Below, one piece after another: positions 27,878 through 36,567 of a stretch of 64,000 bases of DNA. Each line of letters opens with the position of its first letter. Position 1 is the first letter of the stretch. Where the stretch lies: the NCBI RefSeq assembly GCF_005280735.1, contig NZ_CP040078.1, positions 744,001 to 808,000 of the forward strand, written 5' to 3'. The stretch is from Trinickia violacea. Lineage in GTDB: Bacteria > Pseudomonadota > Gammaproteobacteria > Burkholderiales > Burkholderiaceae. The notes beneath the pieces were generated by a model. The model saw nothing but the letters and a program-made list of their open reading frames with translations, did no database searches and was not told where the DNA came from. Position numbers and translations under genes: made by a program.

Positions 27878-28090
27878 GATGGTGGCAGCACGCTCTCTAA
27901 CCACGCTCGGTAATGCTTGCTTGCCCATAGCATTGCTGCTTTTCTTTGGCGCCAGAGTTGCGTGCGGCTTGGCCGACATGGATTGGCAATTGCGTTCAGC
28001 ACTTCGAGCTTGCAAGTCTCCTGTGTAAAAGGCAATCCTCGTGTTGCGCCAGCCACACCGTACCTGATAATCTGCCTGAGACGCTGGCCG
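27878..28090. other. Unassigned sequence at the left insert junction
   Basis: These 213 nt lie between the repeat edge and the lyase gene. No gene, terminal inverted repeat or recognisable transposase is visible. Confidence 0.35.
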
Positions 28091-29359
28091 TCATTTAAGC
28101 GTATATGTCAACGTCCCATATCCCAGTTGATCGAAGCCGCCGCTGTTGGGACCGTAGTCGCCACCGCCGCCTTCCGGCGCGACCTTGCGGGCAAAAGCCT
28201 CGACGTCCGGCGCGGAGAGCCCTTTGAGCACAACGTAGTGGTTGTAGACGAGTGCCCAGATCGGACGCCCGTCACCGCGCGAATTCGGCGAGATGACGGG
28301 CTGCGTGACGTCGCTGTTCGTGTATTGCGTGTAAGGCACGTCCTTCCCGAGGTTGTATCGGGCGGCGTATTCCGCTCCGCGCAGGAACCGGTTGTCGTCA
28401 TATCCGTAAAGATCGTCCCCCTGGCTCCAGGCCATCTGGCAGAACGCCCCGAGCAGCGCGATATCGAGCATGGTATGCCCCTGGTCGCGCCCGCTTTCCT
28501 GCACCTGACCCAGCCCATTCGGATACAGCTTCCACACCACGTGTTCGATTGAGCCGTTGCCGGCGCCATGCCTGAAATAGTCGACCGCTTGGGCATAGAT
28601 GTCGTGACGGTCGGTCAGGACCCCGATTGCCAGCATGGATGCCATGTTTGCGAGATCCCAGTTGGCCCAGTAGTGGTCGATCTTTGCGCCGTTGTGCCGC
28701 GCCAGGAAGTCGTGGTTCATGGGATAGAACACGCCTAGCATCATCGACTGGAAGCGCCGGAAATCGTCGGCGCGCCACAGTGGGGACGTGCGCAGGATTT
28801 CGCCGGCGTTCGCCAGCTGGTAGCCGTAAATACCGGAAGCCAGGAACTTGTCGGAACTGCCACCGATCATCGTCAGCGTGCGCGACCACGCATTCAGGAC
28901 TTCTATGGCGTGTTGCGCATAGGCATCGTCGCCGGTGATCTTCCACCGAAGTGCAAGCGCGTAGGCCGCAGCGGCATCGTTGAAGAGCGTGGCGTAATTC
29001 TCCGCGTGGTCGGGGTTGCGTCCGCGATAGATGGCCGGCTGCGGATTCGGTTTCCAGTCGAGCGACGCATGCCGGTTGGCAACCAGGCGTTGCCAGCCGT
29101 CGAACCACGGCTGCCGCCGCGCGGCGACGTTTTCGCGCATGCGCGTGAAATCGCTCTCCGTATGCAGCAGGCCGGGGTGAACAAAAGGTGCGCCGGCCAT
29201 GCGGGCGCCGGGCGCAGGCTTAGGCTGCGCGTCGGTGTGTGACTGATATGAACCGGTCACGTCGGTATGGTGCTGCGTCGCGGCGATGCACCCGCTAAGC
29301 ATCACGATGCAAAGAACGGGAATCGTGGCTGCTGCTCGCAAGGACAGACGAAACGCCAT
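28091..29359 (-). CDS. Alginate-lyase-family polysaccharide lyase, lipoprotein
   Basis: This 422-residue protein has a lipoprotein signal (lipobox LSGC about residue 24), so it is probably in the periplasm or outer membrane. The (alpha/alpha)-toroid of the Alginate_lyase family is recognisable from RGRNPDHAENYATLFNDAAAAYALALRW, AIEVLNAWSRTLTMIGGSSDKFLASGIYGYQLANAGEIL, NHDFLARHNGAKIDHYWANWDLANMASMLAIGV and ESGRDQGHTMLDIALLGAFCQMAWSQG. The conserved Asn/His/Tyr of the catalytic cleft appear present. It would cleave an anionic or deoxy-sugar polysaccharide by beta-elimination. ATG 29359 follows GGAG. It is the first gene inside the insert. Confidence 0.82.
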   Translation of the reverse strand: MAFRLSLRAAATIPVLCIVMLSGCIAATQHHTDVTGSYQSHTDAQPKPAPGARMAGAPFVHPGLLHTESDFTRMRENVAARRQPWFDGWQRLVANRHASLDWKPNPQPAIYRGRNPDHAENYATLFNDAAAAYALALRWKITGDDAYAQHAIEVLNAWSRTLTMIGGSSDKFLASGIYGYQLANAGEILRTSPLWRADDFRRFQSMMLGVFYPMNHDFLARHNGAKIDHYWANWDLANMASMLAIGVLTDRHDIYAQAVDYFRHGAGNGSIEHVVWKLYPNGLGQVQESGRDQGHTMLDIALLGAFCQMAWSQGDDLYGYDDNRFLRGAEYAARYNLGKDVPYTQYTNSDVTQPVISPNSRGDGRPIWALVYNHYVVLKGLSAPDVEAFARKVAPEGGGGDYGPNSGGFDQLGYGTLTYTLK

Positions 29360-29613
29360 ATGGCTCCGATAATGATTGCGCCGGTCTTGTTGAGAAAGAA
29401 TCAGCACGGAATCGAATAGGAACCGGCGTGCGAAGAACGGGCCGCCGGGAGAAAACCGCTTTGCAACGTATGAACGGTCCTCGCGACGCTACGGTTGACA
29501 GTAAGCATGCCGTAAAGATTCGTCCGGCATCCCGGGAAGACTCATTCCGATTTTGCGCATACCGATCTAACAGGCGTCGCTTACGGACCGCATACCTTTC
29601 TGGCGATCTGCCC

Positions 29614-29631
29614 ATCGGTCAATTGACCGAT
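29614..29631. promoter_or_regulatory. 18-bp perfect palindrome
   Basis: ATCGGTCAATTGACCGAT is a perfect 18-bp palindrome in the 439-nt gap between the lyase gene and the cytochrome b remnant. Its size and symmetry fit the operator of a dimeric regulator (for example TetR or MarR type). No regulator gene lies next to it. The rest of 29360-29798 shows no gene. Confidence 0.5.
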
Positions 29632-29798
29632 ACCCCGGCGGCGCCTTCCTTGCGATCCTTTCGTTCACACCATTCGCGAGCCCCGACAGCACGATGCTCT
29701 GGCGTTACAGCGGGAAATCTGGCTGGGCCGGCGATGTGCATCACGCTGCGCTCGTCGATGGTCGCGACGCGTTTTACATTGTCTACAAAGAGATTGTT

Positions 29799-29876
29799 TT
29801 GAACACCGCAACAGTTCATCCCGTATGGGTCCGCACGCTTCACTGGATTAATGCCGTGGCTGTCATCTCTGGCTGA
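29799..29876 (+). pseudogene. Cytochrome b561-type subunit, N-terminal remnant
   Basis: The frame reads NTATVHPVWVRTLHWINAVA followed by VISG and a stop. This is the start of a b-type cytochrome subunit (HPVWVRxxHWxNAxAV, with a haem-ligand His). Only about 25 residues remain. The stop lies at the junction with the next remnant, which belonged to the following gene of such operons. Confidence 0.65.
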
Positions 29877-29877
29877 A

Positions 29878-30264
<387 letters not shown>

Positions 30265-30312
30265 CCCGCCAGCCACCAACAACTGCAATCCCATCATATC
30301 AACGGAGCATAT

Positions 30313-30927
30313 ATGTCCATCCGTATCAAGCTTGCTGCTTCCCTCGTCGCACTCTCGCTTGCTAGTGCATCTTTCGCACAATCTCCAGCGACAAAGCCTG
30401 AGCGCATTCGCGGCGACATCGTGTCGCTCTCGGGCAATACCTTGACCGTACATCGCCGCAGCGGCGACACCGTAACGGTCACCTTAAGCGACGCGTCGAA
30501 GGTAAGCGCGGTGAAGGCGATCCAGCTCTCCGATATCAAACAGGGCTCATATGTCGGCGCCGCGGCTGTGCCCGGTCCCGACGGCAAGCTGACCGCCACG
30601 GAAGTGCTGGTGTTCCCCGATGTCGCGCGAGGAACGGGCGAAGGGCACTATGCATATGATCTCGGCGCCAACAGTTCGATGACGAATGCCAATGTGGACA
30701 CGGTCGTCGAGGGCACGAGCGGACGCGATCTGAAACTTTCGTACAAGGGTGGCAGCAACACCGTCACGGTGCCGACCAATGCGCCGGTCGTGACGCTTGC
30801 ACCTGCCACGCGTGCCGATTTGGTTGCAGGCAAGAAAGTGTTTGTCGTCGCTGCCCCGGCCAACGGCGGAGCCCATACCGCGCAATTTGTCGTGGTCGAA
30901 AAGGACGGCGTAGCGCCGCCGATGTAA
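30313..30927 (+). CDS. Periplasmic protein of unknown function (DUF5666-like)
   Basis: This 204-residue protein has a Sec signal peptide (LAASLVALSLASASFAQ) and a beta-rich mature part: RIRGDIVSLSGNTLTVHRRSGDTVTVTLSD, KQGSYVGAAAVPGPDGKLTATEVLVFP, GSNTVTVPTNAPVVTLAPATRADLVAGKKVFV. The DIVSLxGNTLTVxxRxG pattern recalls small OB-fold/DUF5666-type domains. It follows the broken oxidoreductase by 48 nt and probably belonged to that operon, although it remains intact. AACGGAGCATAT precedes the ATG. The role is unknown. Confidence 0.7.
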   Translation: MSIRIKLAASLVALSLASASFAQSPATKPERIRGDIVSLSGNTLTVHRRSGDTVTVTLSDASKVSAVKAIQLSDIKQGSYVGAAAVPGPDGKLTATEVLVFPDVARGTGEGHYAYDLGANSSMTNANVDTVVEGTSGRDLKLSYKGGSNTVTVPTNAPVVTLAPATRADLVAGKKVFVVAAPANGGAHTAQFVVVEKDGVAPPM

Positions 30928-31116
30928 TTGTCTCCGGGGTCGCAGCGCGACGGATGGCGATGTCGTCACCGAAAACGTCGGCGAAACCCGCCGCGTTCGC
31001 CGTACAACCGGACCAGCGCAGCAGCGAAGTCTCGCGGACCGCATCGTTCGCAGTTGGGTCTATCCCGGATGCATCGCATCAAGCGACGCGACAGGCAAAA
31101 TTTTTAAGGAGTTTCA

Positions 31117-31701
31117 ATGGCTACTCGTCTTTCGGAAACTACTCGCCTTCAGGATGAGCTGTGGCTCAAATACTTTTACTTTACCCGTGCCGCGTTCTCT
31201 GTCGTCTGGGTCGCACTTGCGTTCACCATCGGGCAGCAGGTCACGGCGATCGGAGCCGCACTGCTAATTGTCTATCCCTTATGGGATGCGCTGGCCAATT
31301 ACGTCGACATGTTGCGTAGCGGTGGAATGCGCGGAAATTCTACTCAGGCTTTCAATGTCTTCGTTAGCTCGGCTATAGCGATTGCGGTGATTGTCGTGTT
31401 GCAGGTCAACGCAAGCTCGGTGCTTGATGTATTCGGAGTCTGGGCCGTTGTGTCCGGATTACTTCAACTCGCCACTGCTGTCCGCCGCAGGAAGGTCTTT
31501 GGTGGGCAATGGGCAATGATTCTGAGCGGAGGCCAGTCAGCGCTGGCGGGTGCGTTTTTCATCGCACAGGCCTATGCATCGGTGCCTCCGGCGATTGTCA
31601 AAGTGGCCGGCTACGCAGGTGTAGGGGCGATCTATTTTCTTGTCTCCGCGTTGTGGTTGTCTGTCGGGCAACTGCGGCGCAAGTTCGCATCGATGCCTTG
31701 A
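31117..31701 (+). CDS. DUF308/HdeD-like inner membrane protein
   Basis: This 194-residue protein has about six hydrophobic segments (YFTRAAFSVVWVALAFTI, AIGAALLIVYPLWDALANYV, FVSSAIAIAVIVVLQV, VLDVFGVWAVVSGLLQLATAV, LSGGQSALAGAFFIAQAY, GYAGVGAIYFLVSALWLSV). The six-helix pattern with VWAVVSGLLQLATAVRRRK resembles DUF308/HdeD proteins. The function is unknown. AAGGAG precedes ATG 31117. Confidence 0.75.
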   Translation: MATRLSETTRLQDELWLKYFYFTRAAFSVVWVALAFTIGQQVTAIGAALLIVYPLWDALANYVDMLRSGGMRGNSTQAFNVFVSSAIAIAVIVVLQVNASSVLDVFGVWAVVSGLLQLATAVRRRKVFGGQWAMILSGGQSALAGAFFIAQAYASVPPAIVKVAGYAGVGAIYFLVSALWLSVGQLRRKFASMP

Positions 31702-32170
31702 AGAACTGGACTAACGTGACCGCTCTTTCGTGCGGGTGCTGCGATTCGGCGATCGCTATAAGGTGAACGCCAGCATGGATTGAATGAACCGCCAAGCAAT
31801 CGAACGTGTGAGGTGTTAAAGGCGTAGTGCTTCCGCCACCGGTTGCCAGGTCTCCCTTTGGCTGTCACCCGATTGATGTTGATACAAGTGCACCCCAATG
31901 AATTCAACGCGGCGAATGTTGCGAATTGCCGACTGTAGCGGCGTAGAGCGGTCGGACGGCAGCTTCCTGCATCGGGAATCTACCACTCCTGGTTTCCTGT
32001 CGCCGCGCCGCATGCGAAACGGCCAGCTGCTTGAGCCGGCCGTGTTCGGCGCATATAAAGCGGCGCGTATCGACGCCACCCAGGGAATCGAATCGGATTA
32101 GAACCAGTGAATCAGGCCGACACCGCGCCCGATCTGAGTTCGCGTCGACGAAGGGGTGTTATTGAAGCCG
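31702..32170. other. Gene-free, probably degraded region
   Basis: This stretch has no convincing gene. A minus-strand frame ending at 31816 (SAIRNIRRVEFIGVHLYQHQ) has a protein-like composition and might be the tail of a lost gene; I cannot name it. Confidence 0.35.
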
Positions 32171-32683
32171 TCATCTGCGCCGGGACCGCTGAACAAGTGC
32201 CGGAATAGACAATCGTCTTTCAGCAGATGCATGGAAGTTGCGCTCGGCGCGTTGATGCGCCGCGATCAATTCATCAAATGGCGCCGTCCGCAGCTGACTA
32301 TCGTAGAGTTCTAGCAGCCGCGCGGTAGTTTCAAAAGCATGCGGTCCTAGACTGTAACTAGATGCGAGGCTTCGGGACATTGCGAGTTCACCGAGGCTCC
32401 TGTCGGTGTCGATGTAGATCGACAGATTTCCGTCGCCGAAGCCAGCGTCAAACAAATAGAACGACGCAAACATCGTTCTGACGATAATTCCCAAATGGAA
32501 TGCGCAGCCATGCTCCGAACGCAGAGCACTGAGACTCAGATGATTCCGAAGCGACAGATCGATAATCACCGCATCGGAAAGCCTGCTTTTCACCGGCTGC
32601 GCAATATCTCGAGCACGCAATGCCATGTTGAGTCGGAAGAAATGGTTCGTGCAGACGTCCGAGCGGCCACGTGTTTCGGCCAC
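32171..32683 (-). CDS. Hypothetical protein, small helical
   Basis: This 170-residue ORF (AVIIDLSLRNHLSLSALRSE, HLGIIVRTMFASFYLFDAGFG, FETTARLLELYDSQLRTAPFDELIAAHQRAERN) has protein-like composition and predicted helices. It resembles small Burkholderia proteins often labelled Fis-family by annotation pipelines. No catalytic motif is seen and the ribosome binding site is poor. It may be intact or a fragment. Confidence 0.45.
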   Translation of the reverse strand: MAETRGRSDVCTNHFFRLNMALRARDIAQPVKSRLSDAVIIDLSLRNHLSLSALRSEHGCAFHLGIIVRTMFASFYLFDAGFGDGNLSIYIDTDRSLGELAMSRSLASSYSLGPHAFETTARLLELYDSQLRTAPFDELIAAHQRAERNFHASAERRLSIPALVQRSRRR

Positions 32684-32760
32684 GCCAACGACGGCATATG
32701 AAGCGTCTGATCCGTCCCAATCCTCGGGGCGTCAGCGTAAAGAAGGCTTCAACTAGGACG

Positions 32761-33105
32761 TTAAAAGATCACGTAGACCTTGCGCATCGTCTCTTCGACT
32801 TCCCACGTGCCTTCCGTGTGTGCCTCAAAGAACAGCGTGTCACCGCCCGTGAAGTGGATTGTGTCTTCGCCGTCGGGCGTGAAGCGGCCGCGGCCGCTGA
32901 GGAAGTGCATCACTTCGGCCTGCTTGACCGAGCGCCGATATGTGCCGGGCGTGCATTCGAAGATGCCTGTATCGATCGCTTCGCTGCCCCGTATCACTTT
33001 CTGCACACCCAATACCTTGATCTCCGGCGTGCCCGGAAGGCCGGCCGTGCCCCAGTCCTCCAGGTTCTGCAACGCAATGCTTTGTTTGATCTGCTGGACT
33101 TTCAT
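32761..33105 (-). CDS. Small cupin-domain protein (DUF861 type)
   Basis: This 114-residue single cupin has KVIRGSEAIDTGIFECTPGTYRR, EVMHFLSGRGRFTPDGEDTIHFTGGDTLFF and EGTWEVEETMRKVYVIF, matching the DUF861/ureidoglycine-aminohydrolase-like cupins. The usual metal-binding His/Glu set is reduced, so an enzymatic role is uncertain. AAGGAAA precedes ATG 33105. It follows the deacylase by 39 nt and is the last gene of the minus-strand catabolic operon. Confidence 0.82.
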   Translation of the reverse strand: MKVQQIKQSIALQNLEDWGTAGLPGTPEIKVLGVQKVIRGSEAIDTGIFECTPGTYRRSVKQAEVMHFLSGRGRFTPDGEDTIHFTGGDTLFFEAHTEGTWEVEETMRKVYVIF

Positions 33106-33144
33106 CTCGTGGTTTCCTTGACGATGGTTGAATGACGACAAGAC

Positions 33145-34122
33145 TTATTGCGCGTGTGCGATGCGGCGCTCGATCTTGCCGAGCCGCACGACGGTCACGC
33201 CCGCCCGTAACTGCCTGAGCGAGGGCATCACGAGCATGCAGTCGGCGTAGGGGGTGCGCACGGCTTCGTCATCCGACCAGCCGATCACGCTGCCCGCTTC
33301 GGGAAACACTTCGAGGCCTGTGTAGTTATCCGCGAAACGAAAATCGAGGCTCTTCGCGACGACAGGTTCCGTCACGCGCACGATCAGCATTTCGTCGGGC
33401 AGCGGAAGGGTCCACCCGGCAGGCAGGTCCGCCTCATCGACGACACCGGACCGCACGAGAAAGCGCGCCGTTACATCCCGCGCGACTCCGGCGGCGCTCG
33501 CTTCCCAGTGCTGTCCGCATTCGATCAGCAGCGCGTTTTTCGCACTTTGCGGATCGCCGAAGCCGTCATAGTCGCGCATGCGGCGTCCATCGGGATGGCC
33601 TTCGTCGCAGATCACCGTGGCGGGCGTGCCGAGCTGTTCCGCCAGCGCAATGCCTTTGTCGAGCGGGCCCGCGACGATCAACGGCTTGCTCTTCTCATGC
33701 ATCGAGTGCAGATCGAGCAGCAGATCGACGGTATCGATCACGGGCCGCATCGCGCGAGCACGGCGCAGTTCGCTCGAATCGAGGGAAGCGTCGTCGAGCG
33801 TTTGCGATGTCCAAACGCGGTTGAAGTCCTGATCGACGAAGCGCGCCGCGTCGGGTTTCGACGAATCGAAGCGCGCATACGCATCGACGTTCGCGAACGC
33901 GAACGTCAGCTTGCCGCGCCGTGGACGCAACCGGGCGCGCAGCAACGCATCGACGACAATCGCACCGCACACTTCATTGCCGTGCGTGAGCGCATTGATC
34001 ATCACATGCGGACCGGCGACGCCCGAATCGAACGTATGCACGTACGCAATGCCAGTATCGCTTTTTTCGTGCGCGGAGATGTCTGGAAACGCGAGCTCGA
34101 TCGGATAGGCGCGCGCGCTCAT
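33145..34122 (-). CDS. Succinylglutamate desuccinylase/aspartoacylase-family deacylase
   Basis: This 325-residue zinc carboxypeptidase-like enzyme of the AstE/AspA family has the zinc motif HGNE in NALTHGNEVCGAIVVD (about residue 48), substrate-binding Arg/Asn in ARFVDQDFNRVW, third ligand region LLDLHSMHEKSKP, and catalytic Glu in ALLIECGQHWE. It removes an acyl group from an N-acyl amino acid in the cytoplasm. It is coupled to the dehydrogenase gene by an ATGA overlap. ATG 34122 fits this; the upstream ATG 34140 lies inside the dehydrogenase. Resemblance to the deacetylase step of ectoine breakdown is one possible reading. Confidence 0.85.
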   Translation of the reverse strand: MSARAYPIELAFPDISAHEKSDTGIAYVHTFDSGVAGPHVMINALTHGNEVCGAIVVDALLRARLRPRRGKLTFAFANVDAYARFDSSKPDAARFVDQDFNRVWTSQTLDDASLDSSELRRARAMRPVIDTVDLLLDLHSMHEKSKPLIVAGPLDKGIALAEQLGTPATVICDEGHPDGRRMRDYDGFGDPQSAKNALLIECGQHWEASAAGVARDVTARFLVRSGVVDEADLPAGWTLPLPDEMLIVRVTEPVVAKSLDFRFADNYTGLEVFPEAGSVIGWSDDEAVRTPYADCMLVMPSLRQLRAGVTVVRLGKIERRIAHAQ

Positions 34123-35591
34123 TCGAGTCCGCCCTGGCAAAGATATTTGATCGACAGATAGTCGTCGAGGCCGTATTTCGAGCCTTCGCGGCCATAGCCG
34201 GATTCCTTCACGCCGCCGAACGGTGCCGCTTCGCTCGCGAGCGCGCCTTCGTTGATGCCGACGATGCCCGCTTCGAGCTGCCGCGCAACGCGGTCGATGC
34301 GCCGCACGTCCTGGCTATAGAAGTACGACGCGAGGCCGAACGGCGTGTCATTGGAGGCGCGGATCGCCTCGGCTTCGTCGTCGAAACGGGATAGCGGCAC
34401 GACGGGGCCGAAAGTTTCCTCGCAGCTCAACTGCATGTCGGGCGTCGCGTCGGCGAGTACGGTCGGCGCGTAGTAGTTCGGACCGATTTCGGGCAGACGC
34501 TTGCCGCCTGTCATCACGCGCGCGCCGCGGCTCACGGCGTCGTCGACGTGACGCGTAATTTTGTCGATCGCCCGCGCATTGATCATCGGACCAATCTGCG
34601 CGGCGGGATCGGTGGCGGGCGCGACCTTGAGCGCGGCGACGCGCGTCGCCAGCAGATCCGCAAAACGCTCGTACACGCCCGACTGCACATAGACGCGGTT
34701 CGGGCACACACAGGTCTGCCCGCCGTTGCGGAACTTCGCGGCCATCAGGCCCGTGACGGCGGCATCGAGATCGGCGTCGTCGAACACGATGAACGGTGCA
34801 TTGCCGCCCAGTTCCAGCGACAGCTTCTTCAGCGTTTCAGCGGATTCGCGCGCGAGATATTTGCCGACAGGCGTCGAGCCCGTGAACGTGATCTTGCGCA
34901 CGCGGCTGTCGGCGAGCCAGTCGGCGACGGTGGGCATCGCGTTGTCGCGCGATGCCGAGATCAGATTCAGCACGCCCGGCGGCACGCCTGCCTCGTGGGC
35001 GAGCATCGTGAGCGCGAGCGCGGTGAGGGGCGTATCTTCGGCGGGCTTGCCGACGACGGTGCAGCCCGCCGCGAGCGCGGGTGCGATCTTGCGAGCGATC
35101 ATCGCGAGCGGGAAATTCCACGGCGTGATTGCGGCGACGATGCCGATGGGCTCCTTCACAGCGCTCATGCGCTTGCCGCGCTGCTGCTGCGGAATGATGT
35201 CGCCGTAGATGCGCGCCGCTTCGTCTGCGAACCACGCGACGTACGACGCGCCGTACATCACTTCGGCACGTCCTTCCGCAAACGGCTTGCCCTGCTCGAG
35301 CGAGATCAGTCCGCCAAGCGCGTCCGCGTTCTCGACCATCAGCGCATGCCAGCGATGCAGCACGGCTGCGCGATCCTTGGGCAGCGTGTCGCGCCATGTG
35401 GGGAAGGCGCGGGCGGCAGCATCGGTGGCGGCACGCGCGTCGGCGGCGACGCTGTCGGCGACCTGCGCGATCACTTCGCCCGTCGCCGGATTCGTGACGT
35501 AGAAGCGCTTGCCGCTCGTAGCGGCGACCCATTGGCCGTCAATGAAATTGTCGCTGCGGATCAGTTCGCTCAACTCGTATCGCTTTGTCAC
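34119..35591 (-). CDS. NAD(P)-dependent succinate-semialdehyde dehydrogenase (GabD-like)
   Basis: This 490-residue aldehyde dehydrogenase has PWNFPLAMIARKIAPALAAGCTVVGKPAEDTPL (cofactor-binding Lys), FTGSTPVGKYLA, active-site Glu in LELGGNAPFIVFDDAD and catalytic Cys in NGGQTCVCPNRVYV. GabD hallmarks such as FIDGQW, GGVKESGYGREGSKYGLDDYL are present. It oxidises succinate semialdehyde or a similar omega-semialdehyde. The start is GTG at 35591 with AAAGGAG upstream. It is the first intact gene of an operon with the deacylase and cupin; a dehydrogenase remnant precedes it. Confidence 0.9.
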   Translation of the reverse strand: MTKRYELSELIRSDNFIDGQWVAATSGKRFYVTNPATGEVIAQVADSVAADARAATDAAARAFPTWRDTLPKDRAAVLHRWHALMVENADALGGLISLEQGKPFAEGRAEVMYGASYVAWFADEAARIYGDIIPQQQRGKRMSAVKEPIGIVAAITPWNFPLAMIARKIAPALAAGCTVVGKPAEDTPLTALALTMLAHEAGVPPGVLNLISASRDNAMPTVADWLADSRVRKITFTGSTPVGKYLARESAETLKKLSLELGGNAPFIVFDDADLDAAVTGLMAAKFRNGGQTCVCPNRVYVQSGVYERFADLLATRVAALKVAPATDPAAQIGPMINARAIDKITRHVDDAVSRGARVMTGGKRLPEIGPNYYAPTVLADATPDMQLSCEETFGPVVPLSRFDDEAEAIRASNDTPFGLASYFYSQDVRRIDRVARQLEAGIVGINEGALASEAAPFGGVKESGYGREGSKYGLDDYLSIKYLCQGGLE

Positions 35592-35610
35592 TAGAACACT
35601 CCTTTGCAGT

Positions 35611-35757
35611 TCAAGCGGGGCGCGTCACGCGAGTCGATGCGTCGAGGCCGATGCCGTAGCACTCGCTGACGGCGTCGAGCGCGCGCAGCGTTTCGGGCAT
35701 CACTTCCTTTCCGATGCCATCGCCGGGCATCACTTCGATGCGATAGTTGCGGGTCAT
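35611..35757 (-). pseudogene. Tartrate/isopropylmalate dehydrogenase-like, N-terminal remnant
   Basis: ATG 35757 with a perfect GAGGAG site starts MTRNYRIEVMPGDGIGKEVM and continues PETLRALDAVSECYGI, the N-terminus of the TtuC/LeuB-type beta-decarboxylating dehydrogenases. After 48 codons the frame ends in ASTRVTRPA and a stop. About 300 residues are missing, apparently by an internal deletion that left the promoter-proximal end in front of the semialdehyde dehydrogenase. Confidence 0.75.
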
Positions 35758-36026
35758 ATTCGTCTCCTCTTCCAGTGTTCGCGAATGGTTGGGTTTCATA
35801 CCCGTGCACAGTTGAAAGGCGTGGTTTCTTGAGGGCAATGCGTAAGGAGGTAACGTTCACGACGACGACGGACGGCGCCGAGCCGCGAGAAGGCGCTTAT
35901 CGATGAGCTGTGAAGCGACGCTTCAAAGTCAGACTGGCGCGCAGTCGGTCTCCTCGCGGAGTGCGTGTCCGGGGCGACGCCTAAATAGGTGACCTGGTTG
36001 CTTGACCGTCAAGACGATTTGCCATC

Positions 36027-36524
36027 CTAATGATGGTTTTGCGAGAAGAGTGATTCGAGGGGATACTGGGTCTTCAGGAACGCGGTTTTGATGATGACGT
36101 AGCTGAAGTACTTCTCGATGCCGATATCGCGCTCCAGTAGCCCTTCAATGATGCTCTGATAGTGGCTGACACTGCGTGTGACAAACTTCAGCAGATAGTC
36201 GTAACCACCGCTCGCCAGATGGCATTCGACGATCTCGTCGACGTCCTTGATCGCGTTGACGAAGTTGACGAAGTCATCGCGGCGATGGTCGGCAAGCGTC
36301 ACCTCGGTGAATACGAGCTGCAGGTCGCCGAGCTTTTCGAACTGGATCTGCGCGCCATATCCGACAATATAGCCAGCTCTCTCCAGACGCTTGACGCGTA
36401 TCAGGCATGGACTCGCCGACAGCCCGACTGCGTCGGCGAGCTCGATGTTCGTGATACGCCCTCGCTTTTGCAGTTGCGAGAGGATGCGCAGATCGATTCG
36501 GTCCAGCTTGCAGTCGGTACTCAT
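36027..36524 (-). CDS. Lrp/AsnC-family transcriptional regulator
   Basis: This 165-residue protein has an N-terminal HTH (LDRIDLRILSQLQKRGRITNIELADAVGLSASPCLIRVKRLERAGYI) and a C-terminal RAM ligand-binding domain (FVNAIKDVDEIVECHLASGGYDYLLKFVTRSVSHYQSIIEGLL). Such regulators respond to amino acids. It lies 43 nt downstream of the aminotransferase on the same strand and upstream of the semialdehyde dehydrogenase operon, so it probably controls these genes. DoeX/AsnC regulators occupy similar positions in ectoine-utilisation clusters. Confidence 0.93.
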   Translation of the reverse strand: MSTDCKLDRIDLRILSQLQKRGRITNIELADAVGLSASPCLIRVKRLERAGYIVGYGAQIQFEKLGDLQLVFTEVTLADHRRDDFVNFVNAIKDVDEIVECHLASGGYDYLLKFVTRSVSHYQSIIEGLLERDIGIEKYFSYVIIKTAFLKTQYPLESLFSQNHH

Positions 36525-36567
36525 CGTGATTCAGTCGCGTCCGCATGTCGAGGTTCGGTCGATGCTA

